Source: Gammaproteobacteria bacterium (GTDB lineage: Bacteria > Pseudomonadota > Gammaproteobacteria > Ga0077554 > Ga007554). From it: 64,000 nt of DNA. The notes under the pieces are model-generated. The model was not told the DNA's origin. It worked only from the letters and a program-made list of their open reading frames with translations, and searched no databases. Location: assembly GCA_040183005.1 (NCBI GenBank), contig JAMPIW010000007.1:1744188-1808187 (forward strand). Direction: 5' to 3'. Position numbers and translations under genes: made by a program. This document shows positions 48,540 through 59,244 of this stretch, piece by piece; the first letter of the stretch is position 1; each line of letters starts with the position of its first letter.

Positions 48540-49103
48540 TTAGTCTTTGTCTTTCCCAAACCGCCGTTTGAGCTGCCCGCGTATCTCACCACCAGGGAAT
48601 GTTTGTGAATGCACATTTACGTAGGCATTTCCCCAGAAGATATTGTTGATTACGTCCTCCAGGGTATTCACGCCCAGACCCGGCTTGGCCTCGACATTGG
48701 CAGCGGTTAATACCCCGCTTAGCATGCCTGGAAAATCACCTTGCGAGGCGCGGCTAAACAATGTAATCAACACTGGTCCATTCGCCCCTTTCGGGCCAAG
48801 ATGAATGTGCGCGGCAAGTACCGGGGTGCCAAAATTGGAGGCATGCAACCGAAACTCCAGACTTTGGCGATCTTGCGCAAGCTTGACATGCACCATGCCA
48901 AACGCACCTGTGGCGACAGGACCATTGACAATTGCAACTGGGGTCTTGCCATCAGCGCCTACGACACTTACCGTTGTCACTTCCTGCCCTCCACTCAGAT
49001 CAGCGGCAAATTCCGTACCGCCTGGCACAGTATGGGCAAACGAAGGCATCGACGTTAATAATAAAAACGCCGTCACAACTACCACAGAACTCAGTCTATT
49101 CAT
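48540..49103 (-). CDS. secreted CHRD-domain protein
   Basis: 187 residues: signal peptide MNRLSSVVVVTAFLLLTS…FAH, then a CHRD domain with HASNFGTPVLAAHIHLGPKG, a central LITLFSRASQGDFPGML and the ending AYVNVHSQTFPGGEIRGQL. Such proteins are exported; their role in bacteria is not known. It has its own terminator and lies beside the FadL-type porin on the same strand. Confidence 0.9.
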   Translation of the reverse strand: MNRLSSVVVVTAFLLLTSMPSFAHTVPGGTEFAADLSGGQEVTTVSVVGADGKTPVAIVNGPVATGAFGMVHVKLAQDRQSLEFRLHASNFGTPVLAAHIHLGPKGANGPVLITLFSRASQGDFPGMLSGVLTAANVEAKPGLGVNTLEDVINNIFWGNAYVNVHSQTFPGGEIRGQLKRRFGKDKD

Positions 49104-49170
49104 ATCTCTCTCCTTTTAGATAAAACACACGCCCTACACCGCATTGGGGCACCAACGCACTTTATGAAAC

Positions 49171-49205
49171 AAAAACCCCTATGCACCATGATTAGAGCAT
49201 AGGGG
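49171..49205 (-). terminator. terminator after the FadL-type porin gene
   Basis: On the minus strand the stem CCCCTATGC/GCATAGGGG with a 12-base loop is followed by TTTTTGTTT, 40 bases after the fadL-like stop. Confidence 0.88.
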
Positions 49206-49245
49206 CAGACATCGTAATTACAGGCAAAAGAATGCACCCGCACCA

Positions 49246-50472
49246 CTAAAACCGTTTCGTCACACCCAAACCAAGCAGCTGCGCGCTGTTCTCGTATTTT
49301 CCGTTGTACGCCACCGTACCGTTCGGGTCTTGCGAAGCAACGGAAGACGGCGAAGGAGTGAACGGCGTCGCTGAGACGTAACTCCTGTCGTCGAATTTTA
49401 CGTACATGTACGCACCTTCTAGCTCCCAGCCCCCGGCAAATTTGTGCCTGAGACCAACGCTAAAAAGATTTCTGTCGGCATCGGGTACGCGCGCGCTGAA
49501 ATGCGCATCGCCCTGGCCTGTCATATCGCGTGAATAGCCGGCGCGCAACTGATTATTGGCATTTAAATCATAGGTCATACCCAATCGGTAAGCGTCGGTA
49601 TTACTCCAACCATTGGAATTGATGACGCGCGGACTACCTGTGGTCGTAGCGACGACAATCTGGTTGAATTTCTTCCAGCCAGTGCGCTCGTAATCAAACT
49701 CGACACCCAGTTTATCCGTCGCCTGATAGCGTGCGCCAACTTGCAGCATCCAGGGCAGATTGACATCGGCAACGACAGGCGTTGTGCCTGACGTCGAGGT
49801 CAGTTTCCCATCAACACCAACGCTGATGGCGGAACGGTACGACGCGCCGAAACTCCAGGGGCCGGCCACATGCATCAACGCGGCATTCCAGCCGAAATCC
49901 CCCCCGTCGCCGTTGATGGTGGCGGCCTGAGTATTGAGTTTCACCTCTCTCACCTTGTAATAATCCAGGCCAAAGGCAGCGCTGGTATTGGCGTTAATTT
50001 TGTAAGAAACATTGGGATTGAAATTAACCAGCTCGATCCTGGTTTGCTCAGGATGCATCGAGGCAGGGACTGGAAAGGTATTTTTTGGCCAGTTGGTCTC
50101 CAGGCCAAACGGCGCATTAATGTTAAACCCCCAACTCCACTGTGGGCTACGCCGGTTTATCACAGAGAGATTGGGCACATAGGCCAGGCTATCATGGTCG
50201 CTATCTATTTTGCCTGTCTTGCCGGCGGGTGTAACACCGGCCTTGTGATCGATCAATATCAAGCCCGCCACGATATTCGTGCCCTCGTGAAAAGACATGG
50301 CAGCCGGGTTATAGGCTACCGCACCGAGTTCCTTGTAATTGGCAACCAGGGCATTGCTTGTCCCCACACCAGCGACTGATGCCTCTGGCAGACGAAAACC
50401 TGACGCGCTGGCGCTCAAGCTCACCATCATCCCCAGCGACGCAAAACCAAACAGCGGATACAGACGTTTCAT
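49246..50472 (-). CDS. FadL/OmpP1/TodX-family outer membrane transporter
   Basis: 408 residues with a signal peptide (…SLSASASGFRLPEASVAGVG). The conserved N-terminal hatch segment follows mature-end motif SGFRLPEAS. KELGAVAYNPAAMSFHEGT is the family's NPA box. The rest is amphipathic strands ending in LGLGVTKRF with a terminal Phe. Members take up long-chain fatty acids or hydrocarbons. The nearby fatty-acid desaturase (54 kb) is the only other lipid gene in the region. Confidence 0.93.
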   Translation of the reverse strand: MKRLYPLFGFASLGMMVSLSASASGFRLPEASVAGVGTSNALVANYKELGAVAYNPAAMSFHEGTNIVAGLILIDHKAGVTPAGKTGKIDSDHDSLAYVPNLSVINRRSPQWSWGFNINAPFGLETNWPKNTFPVPASMHPEQTRIELVNFNPNVSYKINANTSAAFGLDYYKVREVKLNTQAATINGDGGDFGWNAALMHVAGPWSFGASYRSAISVGVDGKLTSTSGTTPVVADVNLPWMLQVGARYQATDKLGVEFDYERTGWKKFNQIVVATTTGSPRVINSNGWSNTDAYRLGMTYDLNANNQLRAGYSRDMTGQGDAHFSARVPDADRNLFSVGLRHKFAGGWELEGAYMYVKFDDRSYVSATPFTPSPSSVASQDPNGTVAYNGKYENSAQLLGLGVTKRF

Positions 50473-50606
50473 AAAACTCTCCCCATTATAATAAAAGGCC
50501 CTGTGCTCTAAGCATCAAACAGAAGCCCCAAAAAAGCAAGGATTGGACGAGCAGTCTGCGCGTGTTCGCGTGACTCTGTAACAAGCGCGATCTGTTTGCC
50601 TAATGA

Positions 50607-51059
50607 TTATTGGGGGCTTGCCGCAGCTCGCAGCAGGAAAGTCACAGGACCATCATTGGTGAGTGTCACCAGCATATCCGCGCCGAAGCGGCCAGCAGCA
50701 AGATTAGGATGTTGATTGTGCGCTTGCAGGACAAGATGATTGAATAAGCGTAGCCCTGCCTGGGGTGAGGCCGCAGGGGTAAAGCTCGGACGCATGCCCT
50801 TGCGGGTATCGGCGGCCAGAGTGAATTGCGGCACCAGCAGCAGGCCACCGCCGACATCGCGCAGGCTGAGGTTCATTTTGCCGTCGGCATCGGCAAACAC
50901 GCGGTAGCCGAGCAGACGCTCCAGCAACCGGTCGGCCTGCGCTTCGGTATCGCCCTGCTCTACGCCCACCAGCACCAACAGACCGTGACCGATGGCGCCA
51001 ACAACTTCCCCGTCCACAACCACCTGCGCAGCACGCACTCGCTGTAGCAGGCCGATCAT
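50607..51059 (-). CDS. dtd: D-aminoacyl-tRNA deacylase
   Basis: 150 residues; Dtd removes D-amino acids and glycine from mischarged tRNA. The start [20 protein letters not shown], the central [21 protein letters not shown] (the SQxTL-type motif reads PQFTL here) and the terminal [10 protein letters not shown] with the GP motif are present. It follows pip, from which a miniature repeat element separates it. Confidence 0.96.
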   Translation of the reverse strand: MIGLLQRVRAAQVVVDGEVVGAIGHGLLVLVGVEQGDTEAQADRLLERLLGYRVFADADGKMNLSLRDVGGGLLLVPQFTLAADTRKGMRPSFTPAASPQAGLRLFNHLVLQAHNQHPNLAAGRFGADMLVTLTNDGPVTFLLRAAASPQ

Positions 51060-51077
51060 CCTTAAAACCTCTTTTTG

Positions 51078-51209
51078 TCCACGAAAAACACGAAAGTCAC
51101 GAAATAAAACAAAAACATGGCGATTGCTTCAGCAGCCCACCGGATAGGGTGGCAAGTAACACGCGATTTACACTTGAATATTTTCGTGTTTTTTCGTGAA
51201 TTTCGTGGA
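51078..51209. repeat. miniature inverted-repeat element between dtd and pip
   Basis: 132 bases flanked by TCCACGAAAAACACGAAAG and the inverse of TCCACGAAATTCACGAAAA. The arms match those of the GxxExxY element at 31785–32226. The centre is short and non-coding, with a CCCACC/GGGTGG hairpin. It looks like an internally deleted relative. Confidence 0.7.
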
Positions 51210-51227
51210 TAACTGAGTTTTTTAGGA

Positions 51228-52181
51228 TCATTGCTGAAGGTTATTTGCCATCATCATGGTGGCTTTAACGAGGGCGTCGGTGATGCCTGGCTCGCTGGCG
51301 GAGTGCCCGGCATCGGGGATGATATTAAGCTGGGCCTGCGGCCAGACGCGATGCAATGACCACGCATTCTCGACCGGACAAACAATGTCATAGCGGCCAT
51401 GCACGATAATGCCGGGGATGTCGGCAAGCCGCTTCGCATCGCGCAGGATTTGATCGGGTTCAAGAAAGATGTCATTCATGAAGTAGTGGCATTCGATACG
51501 TGCCAGGCTGAGCGCCGTGGACGGGTTGGCGAAGTGATCGATCACTGATTTGCTGGGACGCAAGGTCGCGGCGCGTCCTTCCCAGACCGACCACGCCTTG
51601 GCGGCGGCCATGCGCGCCACCTCGTCATCGCCGGTAAGACGTTTGTAGTAGGCGCGCACCATGTCGCCGCGCTCGGCCTCGGGGATAGGACGCAAATAAT
51701 CCTCCCAATAGTCCGGGAAGATGCGGCTGGCGCCCTGCTGGTAAAACCATTCAATTTCGTGCGGTCTGCACAGGAAAATGCCGCGCAGAATCAAGCCCTG
51801 CACGCGCTCGGGATGGCTCTGGGCATAGACCAGCCCTAGCGTTGAACCCCACGAACCGCCGAACACTACCCAGCTGTCGATCTTCAAGTGCTGACGTATC
51901 GTCTCCATGTCGGACACGAGTGCCTGAGTAGTATTGCCCGCCAGCTCGGCATGCGGCGTAGAACGCCCGCAGCCGCGCTGATCGAACAGCACGATACGGT
52001 ACACATTGGGATCGAAAAAACGGCGGTGATACGCCTCACAGCCCGCGCCGGGGCCGCCATGCACAAACACCACCGGCAGCCCTTCCGGGTTGCCGCACTC
52101 CTCTATATAGATCTGGTGCGGCGACGCGACCGGGAGCCGGTGCGTTGCGTAAGGCTTGATCTCTGGATAGAGCTTGTACAT
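51228..52181 (-). CDS. pip: proline iminopeptidase
   Basis: 317 residues of the alpha/beta-hydrolase family S33. The oxyanion segment VFVHGGPGAGC, the nucleophile GGSWGSTLGL, the aspartate in GRYDIVCPVENAW and the histidine in IPDAGHSASEPG are intact. It removes N-terminal proline from peptides. The start MYKLYPEIKPYATHRLPV is conserved. Confidence 0.97.
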   Translation of the reverse strand: MYKLYPEIKPYATHRLPVASPHQIYIEECGNPEGLPVVFVHGGPGAGCEAYHRRFFDPNVYRIVLFDQRGCGRSTPHAELAGNTTQALVSDMETIRQHLKIDSWVVFGGSWGSTLGLVYAQSHPERVQGLILRGIFLCRPHEIEWFYQQGASRIFPDYWEDYLRPIPEAERGDMVRAYYKRLTGDDEVARMAAAKAWSVWEGRAATLRPSKSVIDHFANPSTALSLARIECHYFMNDIFLEPDQILRDAKRLADIPGIIVHGRYDIVCPVENAWSLHRVWPQAQLNIIPDAGHSASEPGITDALVKATMMMANNLQQ

Positions 52182-52202
52182 GGATCCTGAAAACAGATAT
52201 TA

Positions 52203-52346
52203 GCCACAGGGACACGGAGCACGCGAGACATTTGAAAACGTTACGGCATATCCGCTCTGATTCGTTACAGACACTGGTCACATCATCGTAACCACTGCGA
52301 ACCAAAACATACACCCTTTTCTCTGTGTTCTCCGCGCCTCCGTGGC
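52203..52346. repeat. miniature inverted-repeat element between typA and pip
   Basis: 144 bases with imperfect inverted ends: GCCACAGGGACACGGAGCAC at the left and, inverted, GCCACGGAGGCGCGGAGAAC at the right. The unit resembles GCCACGGAGACACGGAG-type dispersed repeats and is a second family, distinct from the CACGAAA type. Confidence 0.6.
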
Positions 52347-52360
52347 AAACCATCAATCAA

Positions 52361-54187
52361 TTACATTGATGAGCTGCGCGAGGCCTTCTTGCGCTCGTGC
52401 TCCAGCAAAAACTTTTTGCGCAACCGGACGCTACTGGGCGTCACCTCGACCAACTCATCATCCTCAATGAACTCCAGCGCCTGCTCCAAGGTAAGGCGGA
52501 TCGGCGGTATGAGCGTTACGGCCTCATCCGAACCAGAGGCCCGCATATTGGTAAGCTGCTTGGCCTTGAGCGGATTAACGACAAGATCGTTATCACGCGA
52601 GTGGATGCCAACAATCATACCCTCGTAGAGCTCTTCGCCGGGGCCGATAAACAGCTTGCCGCGATCCTGCAAGTTAAACAAGCCAAAGGCCACGCTCTTG
52701 CCCATGCCATTGGAGATTAGCACACCGTTGATACGCCCGCCGATGCTGCCCTTTTTGATCGGGGCATAGTTGTCGAACACATGGTGCATCAAGCCGGTGC
52801 CGGATGTGATGGTGAGAAACTCGGTGTGGAAACCAATCAAGCCACGCGCAGGAATCCGGTACTCCAGCCGCACCCGGCCCTTACCGTCCGACACCATGTC
52901 GAGCAGGTCGCCCTTGTGCATGCCGAGCTTCTCCATGATAGCGCCCTGATGTTGTTCCTCGAGATCCACGGTCAACATCTCGTAAGGCTCGCACATCTCG
53001 CCGTTGACCTCTTTGAGAATCACCTGCGGGCGCGACACCGCCAGTTCGAAGCCCTCACGACGCATGTTTTCAATCAGGATGGACAAATGCAGTTCACCAC
53101 GCCCGGACACCTTGAACTTATCGGGGTCTTCAGTATCTTCAACACGCAGCGCAACGTTGTGGATCAATTCCTTTTGTAAGCGATCGCGAATCTGGCGGCT
53201 GGTGACGAATTTGCCTTCCTTACCGGCAAACGGCGAGGTATTGACCTGAAAGGTCATGCTCACGGTAGGCTCGTCCACGGACAGCGCGGGCAATGCCTCT
53301 ACATTAGCCGGATCGCACAGGGTATCGGAAATGCCCAGATCGTCAACGCCGGTAAAGGCGATGATATCGCCCGCCTGAGCATCGGGCACCTCGACACGAT
53401 CCAGACCCAAAAAGCCAAAAATCTGCAATATACGACCGTTACGGCGCTTGCCGTCGCGGCTCACCACGACCACCGGCGAATTGGTCTTGACCCGTCCCCT
53501 CGCGATACGCCCAACACCGATCGTACCGACATAGCTGGAATAGCTCAACGAGCTGACCTGCATCTGGAACGGCCCCTCGGGGTCTACAGCGGGGCAACTA
53601 ACATGCTGTATGATCGCCTCGAACAGCGGGGTCATGTCGCCGGAACGGACATCCGAGGTCAAACCTGCGTAACCCTGCAATGCCGAGGCGTAGATCACGG
53701 GAAAATCCAACTGCTCGTCGGTGGCGCCAAGGCGGTCAAACAGGTCGAAGGTCTGATCAAGCACCCAGTCCGGGCGCGCGCCCGGACGATCCACTTTATT
53801 GATCACCACAATGGGCTTCAAGCCACAGGCAAACGCCTTCTGGGTAACAAAGCGGGTCTGCGGCATGGGGCCGTCCACCGCGTCCACCAGCAGCAGCACG
53901 GAATCCACCATCGACAACACACGCTCAACTTCGCCGCCGAAATCGGCGTGGCCAGGGGTATCCACGATATTGATGCGGTAATCGCGCCAGCGAATCGCGG
54001 TGTTCTTTGCCAGGATGGTAATACCGCGCTCACGCTCCAGATCGTTCGAGTCCATGGCGCGCTCGGCAACAACCTGCCGCGCACCGAAAGTGCCGGACTG
54101 CTGCATCAGCTTATCCACAAGTGTGGTTTTGCCATGATCGACGTGAGCAATGATAGCGATATTGCGTAAATTCTTTATGGAATCCAT
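52361..54187 (-). CDS. typA: ribosome-associated GTPase TypA/BipA
   Basis: 608 residues from [19 protein letters not shown] at 54187; the frame is open 31 codons further but that part is not family sequence. G1 AHVDHGKTT, the [12 protein letters not shown] switch, [14 protein letters not shown] and [13 protein letters not shown] are intact, and a C-terminal BipA domain follows. It helps 50S assembly, chiefly at low temperature. It is monocistronic or followed by pip after the repeat. Confidence 0.97.
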   Translation of the reverse strand: MDSIKNLRNIAIIAHVDHGKTTLVDKLMQQSGTFGARQVVAERAMDSNDLERERGITILAKNTAIRWRDYRINIVDTPGHADFGGEVERVLSMVDSVLLLVDAVDGPMPQTRFVTQKAFACGLKPIVVINKVDRPGARPDWVLDQTFDLFDRLGATDEQLDFPVIYASALQGYAGLTSDVRSGDMTPLFEAIIQHVSCPAVDPEGPFQMQVSSLSYSSYVGTIGVGRIARGRVKTNSPVVVVSRDGKRRNGRILQIFGFLGLDRVEVPDAQAGDIIAFTGVDDLGISDTLCDPANVEALPALSVDEPTVSMTFQVNTSPFAGKEGKFVTSRQIRDRLQKELIHNVALRVEDTEDPDKFKVSGRGELHLSILIENMRREGFELAVSRPQVILKEVNGEMCEPYEMLTVDLEEQHQGAIMEKLGMHKGDLLDMVSDGKGRVRLEYRIPARGLIGFHTEFLTITSGTGLMHHVFDNYAPIKKGSIGGRINGVLISNGMGKSVAFGLFNLQDRGKLFIGPGEELYEGMIVGIHSRDNDLVVNPLKAKQLTNMRASGSDEAVTLIPPIRLTLEQALEFIEDDELVEVTPSSVRLRKKFLLEHERKKASRSSSM

Positions 54188-54280
54188 AGTACGGTACTCA
54201 AGAGGTGGTGGTGATGGCCGACAAATCTGTGTGCCGACCCAATATAAACGAAGCATTATACCCGATATGGGGGCAAACAC

Positions 54281-54313
54281 ACAAAAAACCCACCTTTGAG
54301 GTGGGTTTTTTGT
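54281..54313 (-). terminator. strong bidirectional terminator after the desaturase gene
   Basis: ACAAAAAACCCACC, a five-base loop and GGTGGGTTTTTTGT form a perfect stem with T-runs on both strands, 20 bases after the desaturase stop and upstream of typA. Confidence 0.92.
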
Positions 54314-54332
54314 GTCTGCAACGACAGACTGA

Positions 54333-55538
54333 TCAGGTTACGGATGCGTGCAGGGTGTAGCCGCGCAGTGATTTCGCGAAATCCTGCAAACTCTTGATGC
54401 CGGTCGCCTCTGCCTGTTTGCACCATTCCTGTAGGCTGTGCAGCAGGCTCTCCTGTGTCAGCGTCGAGCGCTTCCAGATCTCCTGCAGGCTCAGCTTGTG
54501 CTGATAAACGATTTTCAGCGCCTGGCTGCGATCCAGCACGGTATTCAACTTGCTCTTCGCTGCATCATCCATCAAGGACTCATCACGCACCAACAGCTTT
54601 TTGGCGCGCGTGAACAGGGCGCGGCAGGAATCATCCGCCTTGTGCAACTCATCCTTGAGTACGGGCAGCATTACATCCTGGCCATAATTGGAGAGCACAT
54701 GAAGACGGGTGACGATCACGGCACGTAATGTCTCCATGTCCACAGCCTGCTTGCCGGGGACGATAACCGGCTCGATGGCAACTTTCTTTACGTGCGCCAG
54801 CCCAAATATTTCAAACAGGCGGATGTACATCCAGCCGATATCAAACTCCCACGGCTTGGAGGAAAGCTTGGCGGAACCTGGGAAGGCATGGTGATTGTTG
54901 TGCAGCTCTTCGCCACCGATGATGATGCCCCAGGGGGAGATATTGGTAGACGCATCCGCTGGCTCGTAGTTGCGGTATCCCCAGTAGTGGCCGATACCAT
55001 TGATGATCCCGGCGGCCGTGATGGGGATCCATATCATCTGCACCGCCCAGATGCTGATGCCCGCGGCGCCGAACAGCAGCACATCGAGAATGATCATCAG
55101 CACAATGCCGTATCGGCTGTGTTTGGTGTAAAGATTGCGCTCTATCCAGTCATCCGGTGTGCCGTGGCCGTACTTATCCAGGGTTTCCTGGTTTTTGGCC
55201 TCCGCGCGGTAGAGTTCGGAGCCTTCCCAGAAAACCTTCTTGATCCCAAGAACCTGCGGGCTGTGCGGGTCTTCCGCAGTCTCGCACTTTGCGTGATGCT
55301 TACGGTGAATCGCCGCCCACGCCTTGGTGACCATGCCGGTGGTCAGCCACAGCCAGAAGCGGAAAAAGTGGCTGATAATAGGATGCAGATCCAGCGCGCG
55401 ATGCGCCTGGTTACGATGCAGATAGATGGTCACGCCTGCGATTGTGATGTGGGTCATGATCAACGCAGCGGCGATGTACCCCCATACGGAAAAGCCCAAC
55501 AAGCCATTAGCCAGTAGATTCAAGACCCAGTCAAACAT
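54333..55538 (-). CDS. acyl-lipid/acyl-CoA delta-9 fatty acid desaturase
   Basis: 401 residues from MFDWVLNLLANGLLGFSVWG at 55538, with several membrane helices. All three histidine boxes for the di-iron centre are seen: HRNQAH, HRKHH and HNNHH (in GEELHNNHHAFPGS). It resembles DesA-type enzymes that desaturate membrane lipids. The C-terminal ~130 residues are a helical extension (VDMETLRAVIVTRLHVL…) common in this proteobacterial group. Confidence 0.92.
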   Translation of the reverse strand: MFDWVLNLLANGLLGFSVWGYIAAALIMTHITIAGVTIYLHRNQAHRALDLHPIISHFFRFWLWLTTGMVTKAWAAIHRKHHAKCETAEDPHSPQVLGIKKVFWEGSELYRAEAKNQETLDKYGHGTPDDWIERNLYTKHSRYGIVLMIILDVLLFGAAGISIWAVQMIWIPITAAGIINGIGHYWGYRNYEPADASTNISPWGIIIGGEELHNNHHAFPGSAKLSSKPWEFDIGWMYIRLFEIFGLAHVKKVAIEPVIVPGKQAVDMETLRAVIVTRLHVLSNYGQDVMLPVLKDELHKADDSCRALFTRAKKLLVRDESLMDDAAKSKLNTVLDRSQALKIVYQHKLSLQEIWKRSTLTQESLLHSLQEWCKQAEATGIKSLQDFAKSLRGYTLHASVT

Positions 55539-55787
55539 ACGGAAAGAAACCCTCCAAAGAGTTGGGGTGCTGCAAGTGATGCACGGCACTCCATTGTCAT
55601 AAAAAACTTGTGGTTAATATACGCTGGATACTCACCAAACGTCAATGGCGATAATTCCCAACACAATTCCATTGTTTATAATGAGGGTATTGTCGCCGTA
55701 AAACAACCACCCGCCCAAAATAAACCGGTAATCGCCCGATCATACGAAAAAAACACAGGGATGGGAACGAGATTTTTTGAAAATACC

Positions 55788-56021
55788 TCAATAATGCGGC
55801 GGCGGTGTTTCCTCGGAACTGGAGGCTATATTGAACTGGGCCTGGGCGCGCACCTGCTGCCTTAGCGCGTCAAGCTCCGCACCGAGCCGGTCTATCACCT
55901 TCTGCTGATGCGCAAGGGCATCGCTCAGCTCCTGCATCGCCGCCTCCTGGTAGGTGAGGCGGGTTTCCAGTTCGATGACGCGCATCTCATCTACACCGCT
56001 TGCCATTTCTCTGTCACTCAC
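55788..56021 (-). CDS. slyX: SlyX-like protein
   Basis: 77 residues, a coiled coil ([20 protein letters not shown]…) ending in PPPHY, the SlyX tail. The GTG at 56021 overlaps the tex stop; an ATG at 56005 is an alternative start. The role is unknown. It is likely read from tex. Confidence 0.85.
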   Translation of the reverse strand: MSDREMASGVDEMRVIELETRLTYQEAAMQELSDALAHQQKVIDRLGAELDALRQQVRAQAQFNIASSSEETPPPHY

Positions 56022-58324
56022 GGCCGCAGCTTGGCGAAAGCGGCCGCCATCGCGCCTTCCATCGACGGCTTGGATTCCTGTTTCACCTTCGGCTTGCGCG
56101 GGGTATTATCCGCTTTTGGCTGGGCAGGGAGGACTGCCGCCTGCTCGTCGAGCCGCATGGTAAGGGCGATGCGGCGGCGCTTTTCATCCACTTCCAACAC
56201 CTTGACCTTGACCACATCACCGGCCTTCACCACGCTGTGCGGGTCTTTGACGAATTTGCCGGCCAGGGCGGAGATGTGCACCAATCCGTCCTGATGCACG
56301 CCGATATCCACGAACGCGCCGAAGTTGGTGACATTGGTCACCACCCCTTCCAGCATCATGCCGGGCTGCAGGTCTTTGAGATCCTCCACACCCTCCCGGA
56401 ATGCTGCCGTCTTGAATTCTGGACGCGGATCACGGCCCGGTTTTTCCAGCTCGGCGAGAATATCCTTCACCGTCGGCAGGCCGAAGCGTTCGTCGGTGAA
56501 TTCCTTGGGGGATAGCGTCTTCAGCACGGCGCCGTTGCCGATAATTGAACCGATCTCCACACCGAGCTTGGCGAGGATGCGCTGCACCACCGGATAACTT
56601 TCCGGGTGTACGGCGGAGGCATCGACGGGGCTGTCGCCATTCATAACGCGCAAAAATCCCGCCGCCTGCTCAAAGGTTTTTTCACCCAGGCGGGGCACGT
56701 CCTTGAGATCACGGCGATTCTTGAACGGGCCATTGTGGTCGCGGAATTCCACGATATTTTTTGCCAGCGTCTGGTTCAGGCCCGAGATGCGCGCCAGCAA
56801 CGGCACGGAAGCGGTGTTCACGTCGACGCCCACGGCGTTGACGCAGTCTTCCACCACCGCATCCAGGGAGCGGGCCAGCTCGGTCTGGCTGACATCATGC
56901 TGATACTGGCCGACACCGATGGCCTTGGGGTCGATCTTGACCAGCTCTGCCAGCGGGTCTTGCAGCCGCCGCGCGATGGACACCGCGCCGCGCAGGCTGA
57001 CATCCAGTTGCGGGAACTCCTTGGAGGCAAACTCGGAGGCCGAATACACCGACGCACCGGCCTCGGATACCACCAGCTTCTGCAAGCCCAACTCGGGATG
57101 ACGCTTGATGAGGTCGGCACCGAGCTTGTCGGTCTCGCGCGAGGCGGTGCCGTTGCCGATGCTGATAAGCTCCGCCTTGTGTTTGCGCGCCAGCTCCGCC
57201 AGCACATGAATCGAGGCGTCCCACTGATTGCGCGGGGCATGGGGGTAGATGGTCGCGGTATCCAGCAACTTGCCGGTGGCGTCCACGACCGCCACTTTCA
57301 CGCCGGTGCGCAGGCCGGGGTCAAGACCGATCACGGTGCGCGGCCCTGCCGGGGCAGCCAGCAGCAGGTCGTGCATGTTGCGGGCGAACACCTTGATCGC
57401 CTCGCCCTCGGCGCTTTCCCTGACCTGCGTCATCAGATCAAGATCCAGATGCAGGAAGATTTTCACCCGCCACGCCCAGCGCACCGTCTCGCGCAGCCAG
57501 GCGTCCGCCGGGCGACCCTGATCGGAGACGCTGAAACGCTGCGCGATCATGGATTCACATGTGTTGGGCTGGGCACTCCTGCCGGTGCCTTCTTCCTCGT
57601 CCGGCAGCACCATATTAATCTGCAAAAAGCCTTCGTTGCGCCCACGGAACAATGCCAGCGCACGGTGCGAGGGAATCGCCTTGAGCGGCTCGCTGTATTC
57701 GAAATAATCGCGGAATTTCTCGCCCTCCTCGCCCTTGCCCTCGACCTTGCGGGAAACGAGCTTGGCGTTTTCCCACAGGAATTCGCGCAACCGGCCCAGC
57801 AGTTCCGCATCTTCGGCGAACCGCTCCATCAGGATATGACGCGCGCCCTCCAGCGCCGCTTTCACATCCGCTACGCCCTTATCCGCGCTGACATACTCTG
57901 CCGCCACTGTCTCGGGCGTGAGTGTGGGATTGCCCAGCAACGCCAGCGCCAGCGGCTCCAGCCCCGCCTCGCGCGCGATCTGCGCCTTGGTGCGGCGCTT
58001 CTGTTTGTAGGGCAGATACAAATCTTCCAGGCGCGTCTTGGTTTCGGCCTCGATGATATCCTTTTCCAGCTCCGGAGTGAGCTTATCTTGCTCCCTGATG
58101 CTCTTCAAAATCGCCGCGCGACGATCTTCCATTTCACGCAGATAACGCAGCCGCTCTTCCAGAAAGCGCAGCTGGATATCGTCCAGGCCACCTGTTGCCT
58201 CCTTGCGGTAACGGGCGATGAATGGCACCGTTGAGCCCTCGTCGAGCAGTTGCACGACGGCTTCAATCTGCCTTTCCTGAACCGACAGCTCGTTTGCGAT
58301 GCGCTGGGTGATGCGGATGATCAT
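56018..58324 (-). CDS. tex: RNA-binding transcription accessory protein Tex
   Basis: 768 residues, close to the Escherichia coli YhgF/Tex layout. An N-terminal helical part ([20 protein letters not shown]) comes first, then a YqgF-like nuclease-fold domain ([19 protein letters not shown]), helix-hairpin-helix motifs, and a C-terminal S1 domain ([20 protein letters not shown]). It acts in transcription and RNA handling. The long opposite-strand frame over this gene is a shadow. Confidence 0.97.
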   Translation of the reverse strand: MIIRITQRIANELSVQERQIEAVVQLLDEGSTVPFIARYRKEATGGLDDIQLRFLEERLRYLREMEDRRAAILKSIREQDKLTPELEKDIIEAETKTRLEDLYLPYKQKRRTKAQIAREAGLEPLALALLGNPTLTPETVAAEYVSADKGVADVKAALEGARHILMERFAEDAELLGRLREFLWENAKLVSRKVEGKGEEGEKFRDYFEYSEPLKAIPSHRALALFRGRNEGFLQINMVLPDEEEGTGRSAQPNTCESMIAQRFSVSDQGRPADAWLRETVRWAWRVKIFLHLDLDLMTQVRESAEGEAIKVFARNMHDLLLAAPAGPRTVIGLDPGLRTGVKVAVVDATGKLLDTATIYPHAPRNQWDASIHVLAELARKHKAELISIGNGTASRETDKLGADLIKRHPELGLQKLVVSEAGASVYSASEFASKEFPQLDVSLRGAVSIARRLQDPLAELVKIDPKAIGVGQYQHDVSQTELARSLDAVVEDCVNAVGVDVNTASVPLLARISGLNQTLAKNIVEFRDHNGPFKNRRDLKDVPRLGEKTFEQAAGFLRVMNGDSPVDASAVHPESYPVVQRILAKLGVEIGSIIGNGAVLKTLSPKEFTDERFGLPTVKDILAELEKPGRDPRPEFKTAAFREGVEDLKDLQPGMMLEGVVTNVTNFGAFVDIGVHQDGLVHISALAGKFVKDPHSVVKAGDVVKVKVLEVDEKRRRIALTMRLDEQAAVLPAQPKADNTPRKPKVKQESKPSMEGAMAAAFAKLRP

Positions 58325-58344
58325 GGATTGTGAACCTTATTCAT

Positions 58345-59211
58345 TTATTCGATGGCTATAGTATAACGCCACACCTGCTCTTCTCCGGCGGCAATACTCA
58401 CCACGCCCGGTTTGTCACGGAATTCTCCATCAAATTCCTGCGGGCTGGCATGCCCTTGCCAGGGTTCTATGCAGACAAATCCGGCGCCGGGTTTGGTCCA
58501 GATTCCCAAGTGGGGAAAATCGGCAAAATCCACGCGAATAGTGGGTGCATCGGGCGCGGTGTAGCGCAGGGAGCGGCTGTGCAGTTGGTCGAAAAAGATT
58601 ACGTCATCGACAAAAATATCATCGCACAGCGATAGCGCCTGCCCCTGCACCGGAGTGGCGTAAGATTCCGGCTTCACCAGCCCGCCTGCAAGACGGCGGA
58701 TCGGCGCGGACTCATTCTGATCGAAGATGATTTTGTGTTGCAGCCGCTCTGCGCCTGCGTTGAGCGGCCAGACGAAGGCCGGATGCGTACCGACGCTCGC
58801 CAACAGGTCGGCCGAACCTGGGTTGCGCAGGGCATAGGTAATCTCCAAGCCGTTGCCGTGCAGGGTATGCGTAATGCGCAACTCGAAAGCAAATGGATAA
58901 CGGCGACGTGTCTCGGCATCATCCTTGAGCAGCATGGTGCAACTGGCAGCGGAGGCAATCTCGCACTCAAACGGCAAGTCACGCGCGAAGCCGTGCTGAG
59001 TCATGGGATAGCTTTTGCCTTCATGCACCAAGGCATCGTTTTTAAGACGGCCAACAATGGGAAACAAGTGCGGCGCATGACGTGCCCACACAGCAGGATC
59101 AGCCTGCCAGAGCAGCTCCTGACCATTCGCCATCTTGAGCGACTGCAGTTCTGCGCCTTGGGTGGAAACCGCCACGGACAGGGTGTCGGATCGAAGTGTG
59201 TAAATTGGCAT
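58345..59211 (-). CDS. aldose 1-epimerase family protein (YihR/LacX-like)
   Basis: 288 residues from MPIYTLRSDTLSVAVSTQGA at 59211. The galactose-mutarotase fold is seen in GAELQSLKMANGQELLWQAD, HGFARDLPFECE, SVGTHPAFVWPL and CIEPWQGHASP. Catalytic His and Glu are in HGFAR and the CIEPW region. It equilibrates anomers of an unknown sugar. The frame is open further up, through a CACGAAA-type repeat, and that part is not gene sequence. Confidence 0.92.
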   Translation of the reverse strand: MPIYTLRSDTLSVAVSTQGAELQSLKMANGQELLWQADPAVWARHAPHLFPIVGRLKNDALVHEGKSYPMTQHGFARDLPFECEIASAASCTMLLKDDAETRRRYPFAFELRITHTLHGNGLEITYALRNPGSADLLASVGTHPAFVWPLNAGAERLQHKIIFDQNESAPIRRLAGGLVKPESYATPVQGQALSLCDDIFVDDVIFFDQLHSRSLRYTAPDAPTIRVDFADFPHLGIWTKPGAGFVCIEPWQGHASPQEFDGEFRDKPGVVSIAAGEEQVWRYTIAIE

Positions 59212-59244
59212 GATGTATTTTCCTTTGGTTGATATTGCGCGCCG

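Noticed and set aside
56606-58234. 542-codon open frame on the plus strand opposite tex
   Set aside because: It lies fully antisense to a well-conserved gene, has no family signature, and is what codon bias of tex produces on the other strand.
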